NCBI GenBank assembly: GCA_963781955.1
Contig: CAWAHU010000001.1
Coordinates: 1,736,001-1,800,000 of the forward strand
Source: Bog-473 sp963781955
Lineage (GTDB): Bacteria; Actinomycetota; Acidimicrobiia; Acidimicrobiales; RAAP-2
DNA: 64,000 bases
Direction: 5' to 3'
Below, piece after piece: positions 41,666 through 49,841 of the stretch. Below the pieces are notes generated by a model, which saw nothing but the letters and a program-made list of their open reading frames with translations, made no database searches and was not told the origin of the DNA. The stretch's first letter is position 1; every line of letters starts with the position of its first letter. Position numbers and translations under genes: made by a program.

Positions 41666-43086
41666 GCGCCTGCCACCGCAATGCGCGCGCGGTGACGCGG
41701 GCGCGCCGTCACCTCCTCGAGGGTCCCCGAGAGGTGGTGCGGGTGGCCTGCGGTGACGCGCACCCGGGCCAGCGCGCCGGGGCTCGCCCGGCGGCCGGCA
41801 CCGGGGCCGACACCGGGGGCGGCATGGGGGCGGGCCGACGGGAAGTGGACGAGCTTGCCCTGCCGCGTGCGCCCGGTGAGCTTCTGTGCGTCCCGGCGGC
41901 TCACCCCTTCGACGAGCACCTCCTCGGTGCGCCCCACACGTGCCTGGTGCCGGGCCAGGGCGGAGCGGTCGATCACCGTCTTGAGGCGCTCGAAGCGTTC
42001 CGCCACCACCTCCGCTGGGACGAACTCGTCCTCCAGGGCGGCGGCCCTCGTCCCCGGCCGGGGCGAGAAGATGAAGGTGAAGGCGCTGTCGTAACCAGCC
42101 TCGGCGCACACGGCCAGGGTGTCCTCGAAATCCTCGGCCGTCTCGCCGGGGAACCCGACGATGATGTCGGTGGTCACCGCCAGGTCGCCCACCGCGGCGC
42201 GGGCGTCGGCCAGCCGCCGCAGGTAGCGCTCGGCGGTGTAGCCGCGCCGCATGGCGCGCAGCACACGGTCACTGCCCGACTGGAGGGGGAGGTGGAGCTG
42301 CTCGCACACCTCCGGCGTCCCGGCCATGGCCTCGATCGTCTCGGGCCGCAGGTCCTTCGGGTGCGGGCTGGTGAAGCGCACCCGGCTGACGCCGTCGACC
42401 GCGCCGACGGCGCGCAGGAGGTCGGCGAAGAGGGGCCGGCGCTTCGTGATGTCCCGCCCGTAGGAGTTGACGTTCTGACCGAGCAGCGTCACTTCGGACA
42501 CGCCACGGCCGGCCAGGACCTCCACTTCGGCCACGATCTCCTCGAAAGGGCGGCTCACCTCCGGGCCGCGCACCGAGGGGACGATGCAGAAGGCGCACGA
42601 GTTGTCGCAGCCCGTCTGGATGTTGACCCACGCCGCGTAAGGGAGCTCGCGCACAGCACCGACGCCGAGCAGCGGGTTGCCCTCCGATTCGGGCGCGGGC
42701 TCCTCGAGGATCTCCATCAGCGGCCCTTCGGACGCGGCCCGGCGCAGCAGGACGGGTGCCCGGGTGAGGTTGTGCGTCCCGAACACGACGTCGACCCAGC
42801 CCACCTTCTCCTGGATCCGTTCCCGGTCCTTCTGGGCCAGGCACCCGCCGACGGCGATCTGCAGTCCGGGCTTGGCGTCGACGAGCTCCTTGAGCTTGCC
42901 CAAGGTGCCGTAGAGCCGCTGGTCGGCGTTCTCCCGGATGCAGCACGTGTTGAGGACGACGACGTCCGCGTCCTCCATGGAGGCGGCCGGCGTCATGCCG
43001 TCGGCGACCAGCAACCCGGCCAGGCGCTCCGAGTCGTGCTCGTTCATCTGGCACCCGAAGGTTCGGATGAAGTACGAGCGGGACAT
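41662..43086 (-). CDS. miaB: tRNA-2-methylthio-N6-dimethylallyladenosine synthase
   Basis: A 474-residue radical SAM methylthiotransferase. The N-terminal UPF0004 domain has FGCQMNEHDSERLAG and VLNTCCIRENA (auxiliary cluster cysteines). The radical SAM core has TGCDNSCAFCIVPSVRG (CxxxCxxC), and a C-terminal TRAM region follows. TAGACT lies seven bases before ATG 43086, a leaderless promoter pattern; this is the likely operon promoter for miaB-miaA-dapF-hflX-dapCDE. Confidence 0.94.
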   Translation of the reverse strand: MSRSYFIRTFGCQMNEHDSERLAGLLVADGMTPAASMEDADVVVLNTCCIRENADQRLYGTLGKLKELVDAKPGLQIAVGGCLAQKDRERIQEKVGWVDVVFGTHNLTRAPVLLRRAASEGPLMEILEEPAPESEGNPLLGVGAVRELPYAAWVNIQTGCDNSCAFCIVPSVRGPEVSRPFEEIVAEVEVLAGRGVSEVTLLGQNVNSYGRDITKRRPLFADLLRAVGAVDGVSRVRFTSPHPKDLRPETIEAMAGTPEVCEQLHLPLQSGSDRVLRAMRRGYTAERYLRRLADARAAVGDLAVTTDIIVGFPGETAEDFEDTLAVCAEAGYDSAFTFIFSPRPGTRAAALEDEFVPAEVVAERFERLKTVIDRSALARHQARVGRTEEVLVEGVSRRDAQKLTGRTRQGKLVHFPSARPHAAPGVGPGAGRRASPGALARVRVTAGHPHHLSGTLEEVTARPRHRARIAVAGA

Positions 43087-43128
43087 CCGAAGGAGTCTAG
43101 GGAAGCCGGACGCCTAGATTCTCCCACC

Positions 43129-43623
43129 GTGGAACCCCGGCGAACCAAGAACACGACGGCCGTGCTGGTGCCGCTCGCGCTGCTGGCGGCCCTGGCCGGC
43201 CCCGTGCTGGCCGCCTGCGGGTCGGGCTCCGGATCCGGGTCGGGCGGATCGGCCGACGACCGGCTGCGCGCGGCCGGCGCCACCGTCAGGACGGACATGG
43301 AGCACTACCAGGCGGCGGCCGCCGGCTGCCGGGCGAAAGCCGACCCGGTCGTGTGCATCGAGGCGGCGGACCGCACTCTCGGGGCCCAGGTGCACACGTA
43401 CGCCAACGTGCTCGCCATCGGGCACGGGTTCAGCCCGCCCGCGGCCGAGCTCACCGCGGCACGCAACGCGGCGCAGACGCTGGCCAACAGCCTCGAGATC
43501 CTGGGCGACGCGCAGCCCACGCAGGCCAATTACGACCAGGTGCGCAACACCTACGACGTCGGAGCCGCCATCGCCGCGCTGCAGAGGGCGGTGGTCAAGG
43601 TCGACAGCTCGCTCGGCGGCTGA
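43129..43623 (+). CDS. Small helical lipoprotein
   Basis: A 164-residue predicted lipoprotein. The signal TTAVLVPLALLAALAGPVLAAC has a lipobox ending at Cys, then a Gly/Ser linker and a mostly helical domain with two further Cys residues (GCRAKADPVVCIEA), probably disulfide-bonded. Family unknown. GTG 43129 lies eight bases after a TAGATT box, fitting a leaderless start; it diverges from miaB with a 42-bp gap. Confidence 0.65.
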   Translation: MEPRRTKNTTAVLVPLALLAALAGPVLAACGSGSGSGSGGSADDRLRAAGATVRTDMEHYQAAAAGCRAKADPVVCIEAADRTLGAQVHTYANVLAIGHGFSPPAAELTAARNAAQTLANSLEILGDAQPTQANYDQVRNTYDVGAAIAALQRAVVKVDSSLGG

Positions 43624-43639
43624 CGACCGGGGGCGGGTC

Positions 43640-44506
43640 CTACAGCGCGACGACGGCCTCGTCGCCATAGACCAGGCCCCGGCGGTCGGGCCCCAGGGCG
43701 AGGGCCTGACCCGGCACCCCCGACGCGTCGAGCAACCGCTCGGCTCGGGACCGCACGTCCTGGGCGTCGGCCCGGCGCACGATGCCCACCAGCGCCGGCC
43801 CGGCCCCGGACCAGCTGGCTGCCAACGCACCGGCCTCGACCAGGCCGGCCAGCAGGGCCGGAGCCTCGGGGAAGAGCGTGCTGCGCGCCGGCTGGTGGAT
43901 GCGGTCCTCGGTGGCGGCCGCCATGAGGCGGTCCGGGTCGGCCAGCCCGGCCAGCAGCAGCCCCATCCGCCCCAGGTTGAACACCACGTCGGCCCGGGCG
44001 TAGTGGTCGGGCAGCACCTGGCGTGCCTCGGGCGTCGAGAGGTTCCGCTCGGGGATGGCGAGGACGAAGGCCAGGTCGTCGCTCAGCGGCAGCGGCGCGT
44101 GCACCAGCCGGCCCTCGACCGTGGCGGACGCCACCAGGCCGCCGAACACGCTGGCCGCGGCGTTCTCGGGATGCCCGTCGTGGGCGGCCGCCACGGCGAA
44201 GGGGTCCGCCGCCCCGGCGGCGGCCGCGGCAGCCGCGGCCAGCGCGGCGGACGACCCCATGCCGCGCGCCACGGGGATCTGCGAGCGCACGGAGACCGAG
44301 AAGCGGTCGTGACCGAGGACCTCGGCGACGACCCGCGCCGCCAGGTGGGAGGCGTCGTCGAAGAGGCCGGCGCCCTGACCCTCGGTGTGCACGGACAGAG
44401 AGGAGGCCGGCTCGACTTCGACGCTCACGTAGCACTCCAGGGCCACGCCGAGCGCGTCGAAGCCGGGACCGAGGTTGGCCGACGACGCTGGGGCCCGGGC
44501 GCGCAC
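43640..44506 (-). CDS. thrB: Homoserine kinase
   Basis: A 288-residue GHMP kinase phosphorylating homoserine on the threonine pathway. N-terminal APASSANLGPGFDALGVAL, the ATP loop PVARGMGSSAALAAAAAAA, and the C-terminal SGAGPALVGIV motif are all present. TAGCCT lies six bases before the GTG start at 44506, a leaderless pattern. thrA and thrC are not in the window. It is convergent with the small lipoprotein gene, 17 bp apart. Confidence 0.92.
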   Translation of the reverse strand: MRARAPASSANLGPGFDALGVALECYVSVEVEPASSLSVHTEGQGAGLFDDASHLAARVVAEVLGHDRFSVSVRSQIPVARGMGSSAALAAAAAAAAGAADPFAVAAAHDGHPENAAASVFGGLVASATVEGRLVHAPLPLSDDLAFVLAIPERNLSTPEARQVLPDHYARADVVFNLGRMGLLLAGLADPDRLMAAATEDRIHQPARSTLFPEAPALLAGLVEAGALAASWSGAGPALVGIVRRADAQDVRSRAERLLDASGVPGQALALGPDRRGLVYGDEAVVAL

Positions 44507-44572
44507 GGCGTCAGGCTAGGCGCGCCGCGCTGCCCCGCCGCGCTGCCCCGCCGTGCACGGCCGGCGCTGCGC

Positions 44573-45904
44573 TCAGAACAGGCGCTGCAACAACGTCTCG
44601 CGCGGCACGTCACGCGACAACTGCACCGGCACCAGCACCCGCTGCTTCCCGAGCGTGACCACGACGGTCCCCACGTGGTCGCCCCGGCGGGCCTGGTCGG
44701 TGACGTCGTGCGCCCGCCGGTAGAGCCGGTGCGCCGTGAGACCGGGCCAGGTGAGCACGGACGCGGTGGCCGTCGCCCGGGCCGGCACCGTGCGCCCCCC
44801 CTCGCCGACGTGGGCCACCAACTCGCCGCGGCGGAGCACGGTGGCGGCGCGCACGTGGGGTTCCATGGCGTTGACGAGGGCCAGGGCGTGCAGCCCGGCC
44901 TGGGCCAGGACCTTCTGGCCGGTCTGCCCGGTCACCGCCGCGAGCAGGAGGACCTGCTGACCGCCGATCTGGCGCACGACGCCGAGCACGTCGCACCCAC
45001 CCGCCGTGGTGCTGAAGCCCGACTTCACACCGATGACGCCGTCGAGCCCGACGAGCGGGGTGAAGCTGGAGATCGTCCCGGCCACCGGGAGCGTGATGCT
45101 CGGCTGGCGCACGTCAGCCGCCACGACCGGGTTCCGCATGTCGAGCGCGGCGACCTTCAAGATGTCCGACGCCGTGGACACCGACTGGGGGCTCACCCCG
45201 CTGGCGTCGGCGAAATGGCTCTGGGTCATGCCCAGCTCCGCCGCGGCGGCGTTCATCTTGGCCACGAAGGCGGGGATGCTCCCGGCGTCCCACGTGGCCA
45301 GCACGTCGGCGTAGTTGTCGGCCGAGTGCACGAGGAGTCCCCCCAGCAGCTGCGCCTCGGTCAGCTGCTCCCCGGCCGTCACCAGGGCGCTCGAGTTGTC
45401 CTGCGCCGCGTCCTGGTCGTAGTCGGTGACGTCGGCCGGCGTCACGGTGACCGTCGGGCCCGGCTCGCCCACGGCCAGCGGGTGGTCGCGCAGGATCACA
45501 TAGGCGGTCACGAGCTTGGTCAGGCTGGCCACCGACACCGGCTGTTCGGGCCCCGAGGTCTCGGTCACCCCCAGCGCCGGGATGGCCACGGCCCCGGTGC
45601 CTGTCTGGGGCCACGGGAGCGACACGTCCTCGTCGGGCACCGGCACCGACTCGGCCAGCGCCGTGGTCTGGGTGGGCGGTGTGTCGGGTGCCGCGAGGCG
45701 GACACCGACGTACGCCCCGGCCCCGGCGACCAGCAGCAGGAGCACGAGCAGGGACACGAGACCCCACCGGCGGCGACGCGGGGGCGGCGCATGTGCGCCG
45801 TGGCCGTTCTTGGGGTGCTCGCCGGGCGCCGGTGGGGGCAGCTCGTGCAGCGAGTCGAGGCGGAACGGCGCCACCATGAGCGGCGCCAGGTCCTCCGGGC
45901 TCAC
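44573..45904 (-). CDS. Serine D-alanyl-D-alanine carboxypeptidase, intact active site
   Basis: A 443-residue PBP5/DacB-type enzyme trimming peptidoglycan pentapeptides. A cytoplasmic Pro/Arg tail, a transmembrane helix (GLVSLLVLLLLVAGAGAYVGV) and the extracytoplasmic domain follow in order. The SxxK motif is SLTK in VSVASLTKLVTAYVI, the SxN region reads SADN (not the strict SxN), and the KTG box is KSG in GVIGVKSGFST. It is the working counterpart of the degenerate copy at 2267-3622. GTG 45904 overlaps the ftsK stop (GTGA); ATG 45877 is an alternative. Confidence 0.88.
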   Translation of the reverse strand: MSPEDLAPLMVAPFRLDSLHELPPPAPGEHPKNGHGAHAPPPRRRRWGLVSLLVLLLLVAGAGAYVGVRLAAPDTPPTQTTALAESVPVPDEDVSLPWPQTGTGAVAIPALGVTETSGPEQPVSVASLTKLVTAYVILRDHPLAVGEPGPTVTVTPADVTDYDQDAAQDNSSALVTAGEQLTEAQLLGGLLVHSADNYADVLATWDAGSIPAFVAKMNAAAAELGMTQSHFADASGVSPQSVSTASDILKVAALDMRNPVVAADVRQPSITLPVAGTISSFTPLVGLDGVIGVKSGFSTTAGGCDVLGVVRQIGGQQVLLLAAVTGQTGQKVLAQAGLHALALVNAMEPHVRAATVLRRGELVAHVGEGGRTVPARATATASVLTWPGLTAHRLYRRAHDVTDQARRGDHVGTVVVTLGKQRVLVPVQLSRDVPRETLLQRLF

Positions 45905-48513
45905 CTCGCGTTGAGCGCGTCGAGCTCTTCGGGTGTCATCAGCACGGCACGTGCCTTCGAACCCTCGCTCGGCCCCACCACACCGGCCTGCTCCAGCAGG
46001 TCCATGAGCCGGCCGGCCCGGGCGAAGCCGACGCGGAGCTTGCGCTGGAGCATCGAGGTGGACCCGAGCTGCGACCGCACCACGAGCTCCCGGGCCTGCA
46101 CCAGCAGCTCGTCGTCCTCGTTGCCGATGCCGCCGCCCGACGAGGGGCCGTCGTCGACGTTGTCGATGCCCACGATGGCCTCGGTCTGGCCTCCCTGGGC
46201 CTGCCAGTGGTGCACCGCCTCGCGCACCTCCTCCCCGGACACCCACGGCGCCTGCAGCCGGCGCGGGATGTTCGACGAGGCGGTCAGGAGCAGCATGTCG
46301 CCCTTGCCGATCAGGCGCTCGGCGCCGGGTTGGTCCAGGATCACCCGGCTGTCGGCCAGCGACGACACCGAGAAGGCCATCCGACTCGGGATGTTCGCCT
46401 TGATGACACCGGTGATCACGTCGACCGAGGGCCGCTGCGTGGCGATCACGAGGTGGATGCCGACGGCACGGGCCATCTGCGCGATGCGGACGATGGAGTC
46501 CTCCACGTCGCGGGCGGCCACCATCATCAGGTCGTTGAGCTCATCGACGATGACGAGGATGAAGGGCAGCATTTCGGGCGGCTCCGGCTCGTCGTCGATC
46601 TCCTCTTCGTCGTACACGCCGGGGTGGTCGTCCCCGAGCGCCCGCGCCGCGGTGTCGCGCATGCGCCGCTTGTCGGACGGCGGCGGAGCGATGAGCCCCT
46701 CCTCGACCAACTGGTTGTAGCCGGTGATGTCGCGCACGCCGTTCTCGGCCAGCAGGTCATAGCGGCGCTCCATCTCCTTGACCGCCCACGAGAGCGCGTT
46801 GGCCGCCTTCTTGGGGTCGACGACGACCGGGTTGAGGAGGTGCGGGAGCCCGTCGTACTGGCCCAGCTCGACCCGCTTGGGGTCGACCAGGATCATCTTC
46901 ACCTGGTCGGGCGTGTCCCGCATGAGGATGGACGTGATGATCGAGTTCATGCACGAGGACTTGCCCGAGCCGGTCGCGCCCGAGATCAGCACGTGGGGCA
47001 TCTCGGCCAAGTTCGCCATGACGGCACGCCCGGCGATGTCGCGCCCCATGGCCACCTCGAGCGGGTGGGTGGTGGCGGTCGGCCGGGCCTCCTTCGACTC
47101 GAGGATGTCGCGCAGCGAGACCAGCTGGCGGGTGCGGTTCGGGACCTCCACGCCGATGGCGGACTTGCCGGGGATGGGGGCGAGGATGCGCACGTCGGGT
47201 GACGCCATGGCATACGCGATGTCCTTGGAGAGGCTGGTCACCCGGGCCACCTTCACCCCGGGCCCCAGCTCGAGCTCGTAGCGCGTCACCGTCGGGCCCA
47301 CCCGGCTGCCCACGAGCCGGGTCTCGACGCCGTGGGCGGCCAGCGCGTCGACGAGGTCCTCGCCGGCGGCGTCGATCTGGCTCTGGTCCTGGCGCATCTT
47401 CTTGGACGGCTGCAGGATCGACATGGGTGGCAGCACCCACTCGCTGTGGGCGCGTGACGATGCGGCAGCCCACGCCGGCGGGGTCTCGTCCGGTTCGAAC
47501 TCGTCCGGGTCTGGTTCGGGCTCGAGCTCGATGTCGATGTCCGACTCGTCGTCGATGTCCAACTCCTCGTCGATGTCCAACTCCTCGTCGATGTCCATCT
47601 CGTCGTCGATGTCCAACTCGTCGTCGATGTCGTCTGCGTCGTCAAGGTCGTCTGCGTCTTCGGACAGGGCGAGGTCCTCGGCGGCGAAGCGCCCCGAGCC
47701 CGGCGACTGGGCCACCACCGGCTCGTCGTCGGTGCCGGCCCCGTGCACCACCACGAAGGGCTTCCCCCGCCACAGCTCCGCCGCGAAGCGACCCGCGCCC
47801 AGCGCGCCCGACCACACCGACCGGCCCACGGTGGCCAGCGGGATACCGGTGGCGATGAGGATGCCCACGAACACCACGGCGACCAGCAGGACGGCGGCGC
47901 CCGCCGAGCCCAGTCCCGAATGGAGCGGGTGTCCCACCGCAGCGCCCACGTAGCCACCGGCGTCGCGCAGGGACCCCGAGTCACCGAAGCGAGGCGAGTG
48001 CTTGGCCAGCTCGGCCAGGCCGCACACGCCGAGCAGGAACAGCACCGTCCCGACGGCGAGGCGCCACGGGTCGGTGCTGATGCCGCCGCCGCGCACCGCA
48101 CCGTCCTCCTCGTCGTCCTCCTCGTCGTCCTCGTCGTCGTACTCGTCGTCGTCACGGTGTGCCCGGTCGACGAGCAGGGCGCAGCCGGCGCCGAAGGCGA
48201 CCAGCGGCAGCAGCACGCGGGCCCAGCCGGCCAGCAACGCCAGGCCGCGGTCGGCCGCATGGCCGACGGGACCGAGCTGCTTGCCCCACAGGGCCAGGGC
48301 GAGGAGGACGCCCAGGGTGATCAGGCCGACGGCCCACAGGTCGCGCGACTGGACGCGCCAGAAGGGCGGCCGGGCGGGCGGGGGCGGCGCGGAGCGGGGC
48401 GCCGGCTTCTTGGCGGCGGTGCGGCCGGGCGCGCGCGAGGGCGTGCGGCCGCGGGTCTTGGTCACCACAGTGGAGCCGAGATTACTGCCTGACCTGGTCC
48501 TTTTTGTGGACAC
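45901..48513 (-). CDS. ftsK: DNA translocase FtsK/SpoIIIE
   Basis: An 870-residue chromosome-dimer/division translocase. Transmembrane helices of the N-terminal part (LWAVGLITLGVLLALALWG and others) are followed by an acidic linker with tandem DIDDELDIDDEMDIDEEL-like units, then the motor: alpha/beta domains, Walker A SGATGSGKSSCMNSI, Walker B FILVIVDELNDLMMVA, RQ-rich IATQRPSVDVITG, and the winged-helix gamma domain (SMLQRKLRVGFARAGRLMDLLEQAGVVG). GTG 48513 is preferred with GGGCGGGGG upstream; ATG 48552 adds 13 residues. A LexA box at 48587-48600 lies between it and the divergent radical SAM gene and could influence both. Confidence 0.93.
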   Translation of the reverse strand: MSTKRTRSGSNLGSTVVTKTRGRTPSRAPGRTAAKKPAPRSAPPPPARPPFWRVQSRDLWAVGLITLGVLLALALWGKQLGPVGHAADRGLALLAGWARVLLPLVAFGAGCALLVDRAHRDDDEYDDEDDEEDDEEDGAVRGGGISTDPWRLAVGTVLFLLGVCGLAELAKHSPRFGDSGSLRDAGGYVGAAVGHPLHSGLGSAGAAVLLVAVVFVGILIATGIPLATVGRSVWSGALGAGRFAAELWRGKPFVVVHGAGTDDEPVVAQSPGSGRFAAEDLALSEDADDLDDADDIDDELDIDDEMDIDEELDIDEELDIDDESDIDIELEPEPDPDEFEPDETPPAWAAASSRAHSEWVLPPMSILQPSKKMRQDQSQIDAAGEDLVDALAAHGVETRLVGSRVGPTVTRYELELGPGVKVARVTSLSKDIAYAMASPDVRILAPIPGKSAIGVEVPNRTRQLVSLRDILESKEARPTATTHPLEVAMGRDIAGRAVMANLAEMPHVLISGATGSGKSSCMNSIITSILMRDTPDQVKMILVDPKRVELGQYDGLPHLLNPVVVDPKKAANALSWAVKEMERRYDLLAENGVRDITGYNQLVEEGLIAPPPSDKRRMRDTAARALGDDHPGVYDEEEIDDEPEPPEMLPFILVIVDELNDLMMVAARDVEDSIVRIAQMARAVGIHLVIATQRPSVDVITGVIKANIPSRMAFSVSSLADSRVILDQPGAERLIGKGDMLLLTASSNIPRRLQAPWVSGEEVREAVHHWQAQGGQTEAIVGIDNVDDGPSSGGGIGNEDDELLVQARELVVRSQLGSTSMLQRKLRVGFARAGRLMDLLEQAGVVGPSEGSKARAVLMTPEELDALNAR
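47525..47660 (-). repeat. Tandem Asp/Glu-coding repeats in the FtsK linker
   Basis: Units of 18 bp coding DIDDEL/DIDEEL-type hexapeptides, repeated about seven times. The DNA is the usual GATGTCGTCG-type simple repeat and should be prone to length change. Confidence 0.75.
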
Positions 48514-48586
48514 CCCCCGCCCATCCCCCGGAGCCCTCCCGGGGGTGCCCATTCGTTCCTGGGAAGGCGCCCAGCCGGTAGAAATA

Positions 48587-48600
48587 CGAACATATGTTCG
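48587..48600. promoter_or_regulatory. LexA box before the radical SAM gene
   Basis: CGAACATATGTTCG, an intact GAAC-N4-GTTC palindrome. It ends one base before a TAGAGT -10-like hexamer (48602-48607), so bound LexA would block the promoter of the gene at 48614. Confidence 0.85.
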
Positions 48601-48613
48601 CTAGAGTAACGCC

Positions 48614-49747
48614 ATGGCCCTCCGGTGGACGACGGCGGAGAGTGAGGAGGCGGCGCAGCTCTTCCCCGACGAACAGGTGACCCAACGACACGTCGGGAAG
48701 GGCGCCTATTCGGGGATGGAGTTCCTCCACGTGAACGCCCGGACCATCATCAACACGGTCCCCGAGACGAGCCCGGTGCCGTTCCGCCACACGGTGAACC
48801 CGTACCGCGGATGCAGCCACGCCTGCGTGTACTGCTTCGCCCGTCCGACCCACGACTACCTCGGCCTCGGCATCGGGGAGGACTTCGAGCGCAAGATCGT
48901 CGTCAAGATCAACGCAGTCGAACGCCTGCGCGCCGAGCTGCGGGCGCCGAAGTGGACGGGTGACCCCATCGCCATGGGGACCAACACCGACCCCTACCAG
49001 CACGCCGAGGGCAAGTACCACCTGACGCGCGGCATCGTCGAGACCCTGGCGCGCGAGCGCAACCCGTTCTCCATCCTGACCAAGTCCACGCTCATCTTGC
49101 GAGACGCCGCCGTGCTCGCGGCGGCCCGGGAGCGCACCGAGGTGACCGTGAGCTTCTCCATCGGCACACTCGACCGGTCCGTCTGGGCGGCCACCGAACC
49201 CGGCACTCCCCCGCCGGACCGGCGCGTCGAGGCCCTGCGTCGGCTCACCGCCATGGGCATCCCCTGCGGCGTGCTCGTGGCACCGGTGCTGCCCGGCCTG
49301 TCGGACTCCGAGGTGCAATTGCGCCAGGTGGTGGCGGCCTGCGCCGACGCGGGTGCCGTGTCCGTCGCGGGCGTGGCGCTCCACCTGCGCGGCCCCGTGC
49401 GCGGCCACTACCTCGGGTGGCTGGCCGGGGCCCGGCCCGATCTCGTGAGCTTGCACCGGGTGCGATTCCGGCGCGGCGCCTACCAGGAGGACGCCGAGCG
49501 CGGGCGCGTCGAGGACGTCGTGCGCGACGAGGCGCGGCGGTGCGGCATCACCGGCCACGACCGCCACCTGGGCCGGCCCGACCCCGGACCCCGACCTCAA
49601 CCTCAAGCTCAACCTCAACCTCACGTAGAGCATGAGGCTCCGGAAGCCGGTACAGGGCAAGGTCCAACCGGACACGGGGCCGCCGCGGGGCCGCGGGGAC
49701 CGGCCGGAGACTGCCCCCCGACGGGACAGCAACTCAGGCTCCTCTGA
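48614..49747 (+). CDS. Rv2578c-type radical SAM protein
   Basis: A 377-residue radical SAM protein of the actinobacterial Rv2578c group, distantly related to spore photoproduct lyase. The cluster motif is YRGCSHACVYCFARPTHDYLG (CxxxCxxC), followed by TNTDPYQHAEGKYHLTRG and VSFSIGTLDRSVW. The C-terminus is a Pro/Gln/Gly tail encoded in part by CAACCT-like hexamer repeats (about 49590-49625). ATG 48614 is six bases after a TAGAGT box, so the message is likely leaderless. The LexA box just upstream implies DNA-damage induction, and a role in repair is an inference. Confidence 0.88.
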   Translation: MALRWTTAESEEAAQLFPDEQVTQRHVGKGAYSGMEFLHVNARTIINTVPETSPVPFRHTVNPYRGCSHACVYCFARPTHDYLGLGIGEDFERKIVVKINAVERLRAELRAPKWTGDPIAMGTNTDPYQHAEGKYHLTRGIVETLARERNPFSILTKSTLILRDAAVLAAARERTEVTVSFSIGTLDRSVWAATEPGTPPPDRRVEALRRLTAMGIPCGVLVAPVLPGLSDSEVQLRQVVAACADAGAVSVAGVALHLRGPVRGHYLGWLAGARPDLVSLHRVRFRRGAYQEDAERGRVEDVVRDEARRCGITGHDRHLGRPDPGPRPQPQAQPQPHVEHEAPEAGTGQGPTGHGAAAGPRGPAGDCPPTGQQLRLL

Positions 49748-49841
49748 CGCGGCCCCGAATGACGCGGTCCCGATCGACGCGCCCCCCGAATGACCTGGCC
49801 GACCTGATGAGGCGCCCGACGATCCCTATGATCTGAGGCTC

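Noticed and set aside
39906..41681. A single 591-codon frame joining dapF with upstream sequence
   Set aside because: The upstream half is antisense-like low-complexity overlapping miaA; only the part from ATG 40727 shows the DapF fold.
43895..46720. Very long rightward open frame (over 900 codons)
   Set aside because: It is antisense to thrB, the carboxypeptidase and ftsK, whose motifs are clear; its translation is His/Gly/Arg-rich and domain-free, as expected of shadow frames in GC-rich DNA.
49590..49625. CAACCT-type hexamer repeats as a regulatory array
   Set aside because: They lie inside the radical SAM reading frame and encode its Pro/Gln-rich tail.
49748..49841. Additional ATGACGCG-like iterons before the SGNH hydrolase
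   Set aside because: Only one AATGACGCG and a loosely similar GATCGACGCG occur, without regular spacing, so no link to the island repeats is claimed.
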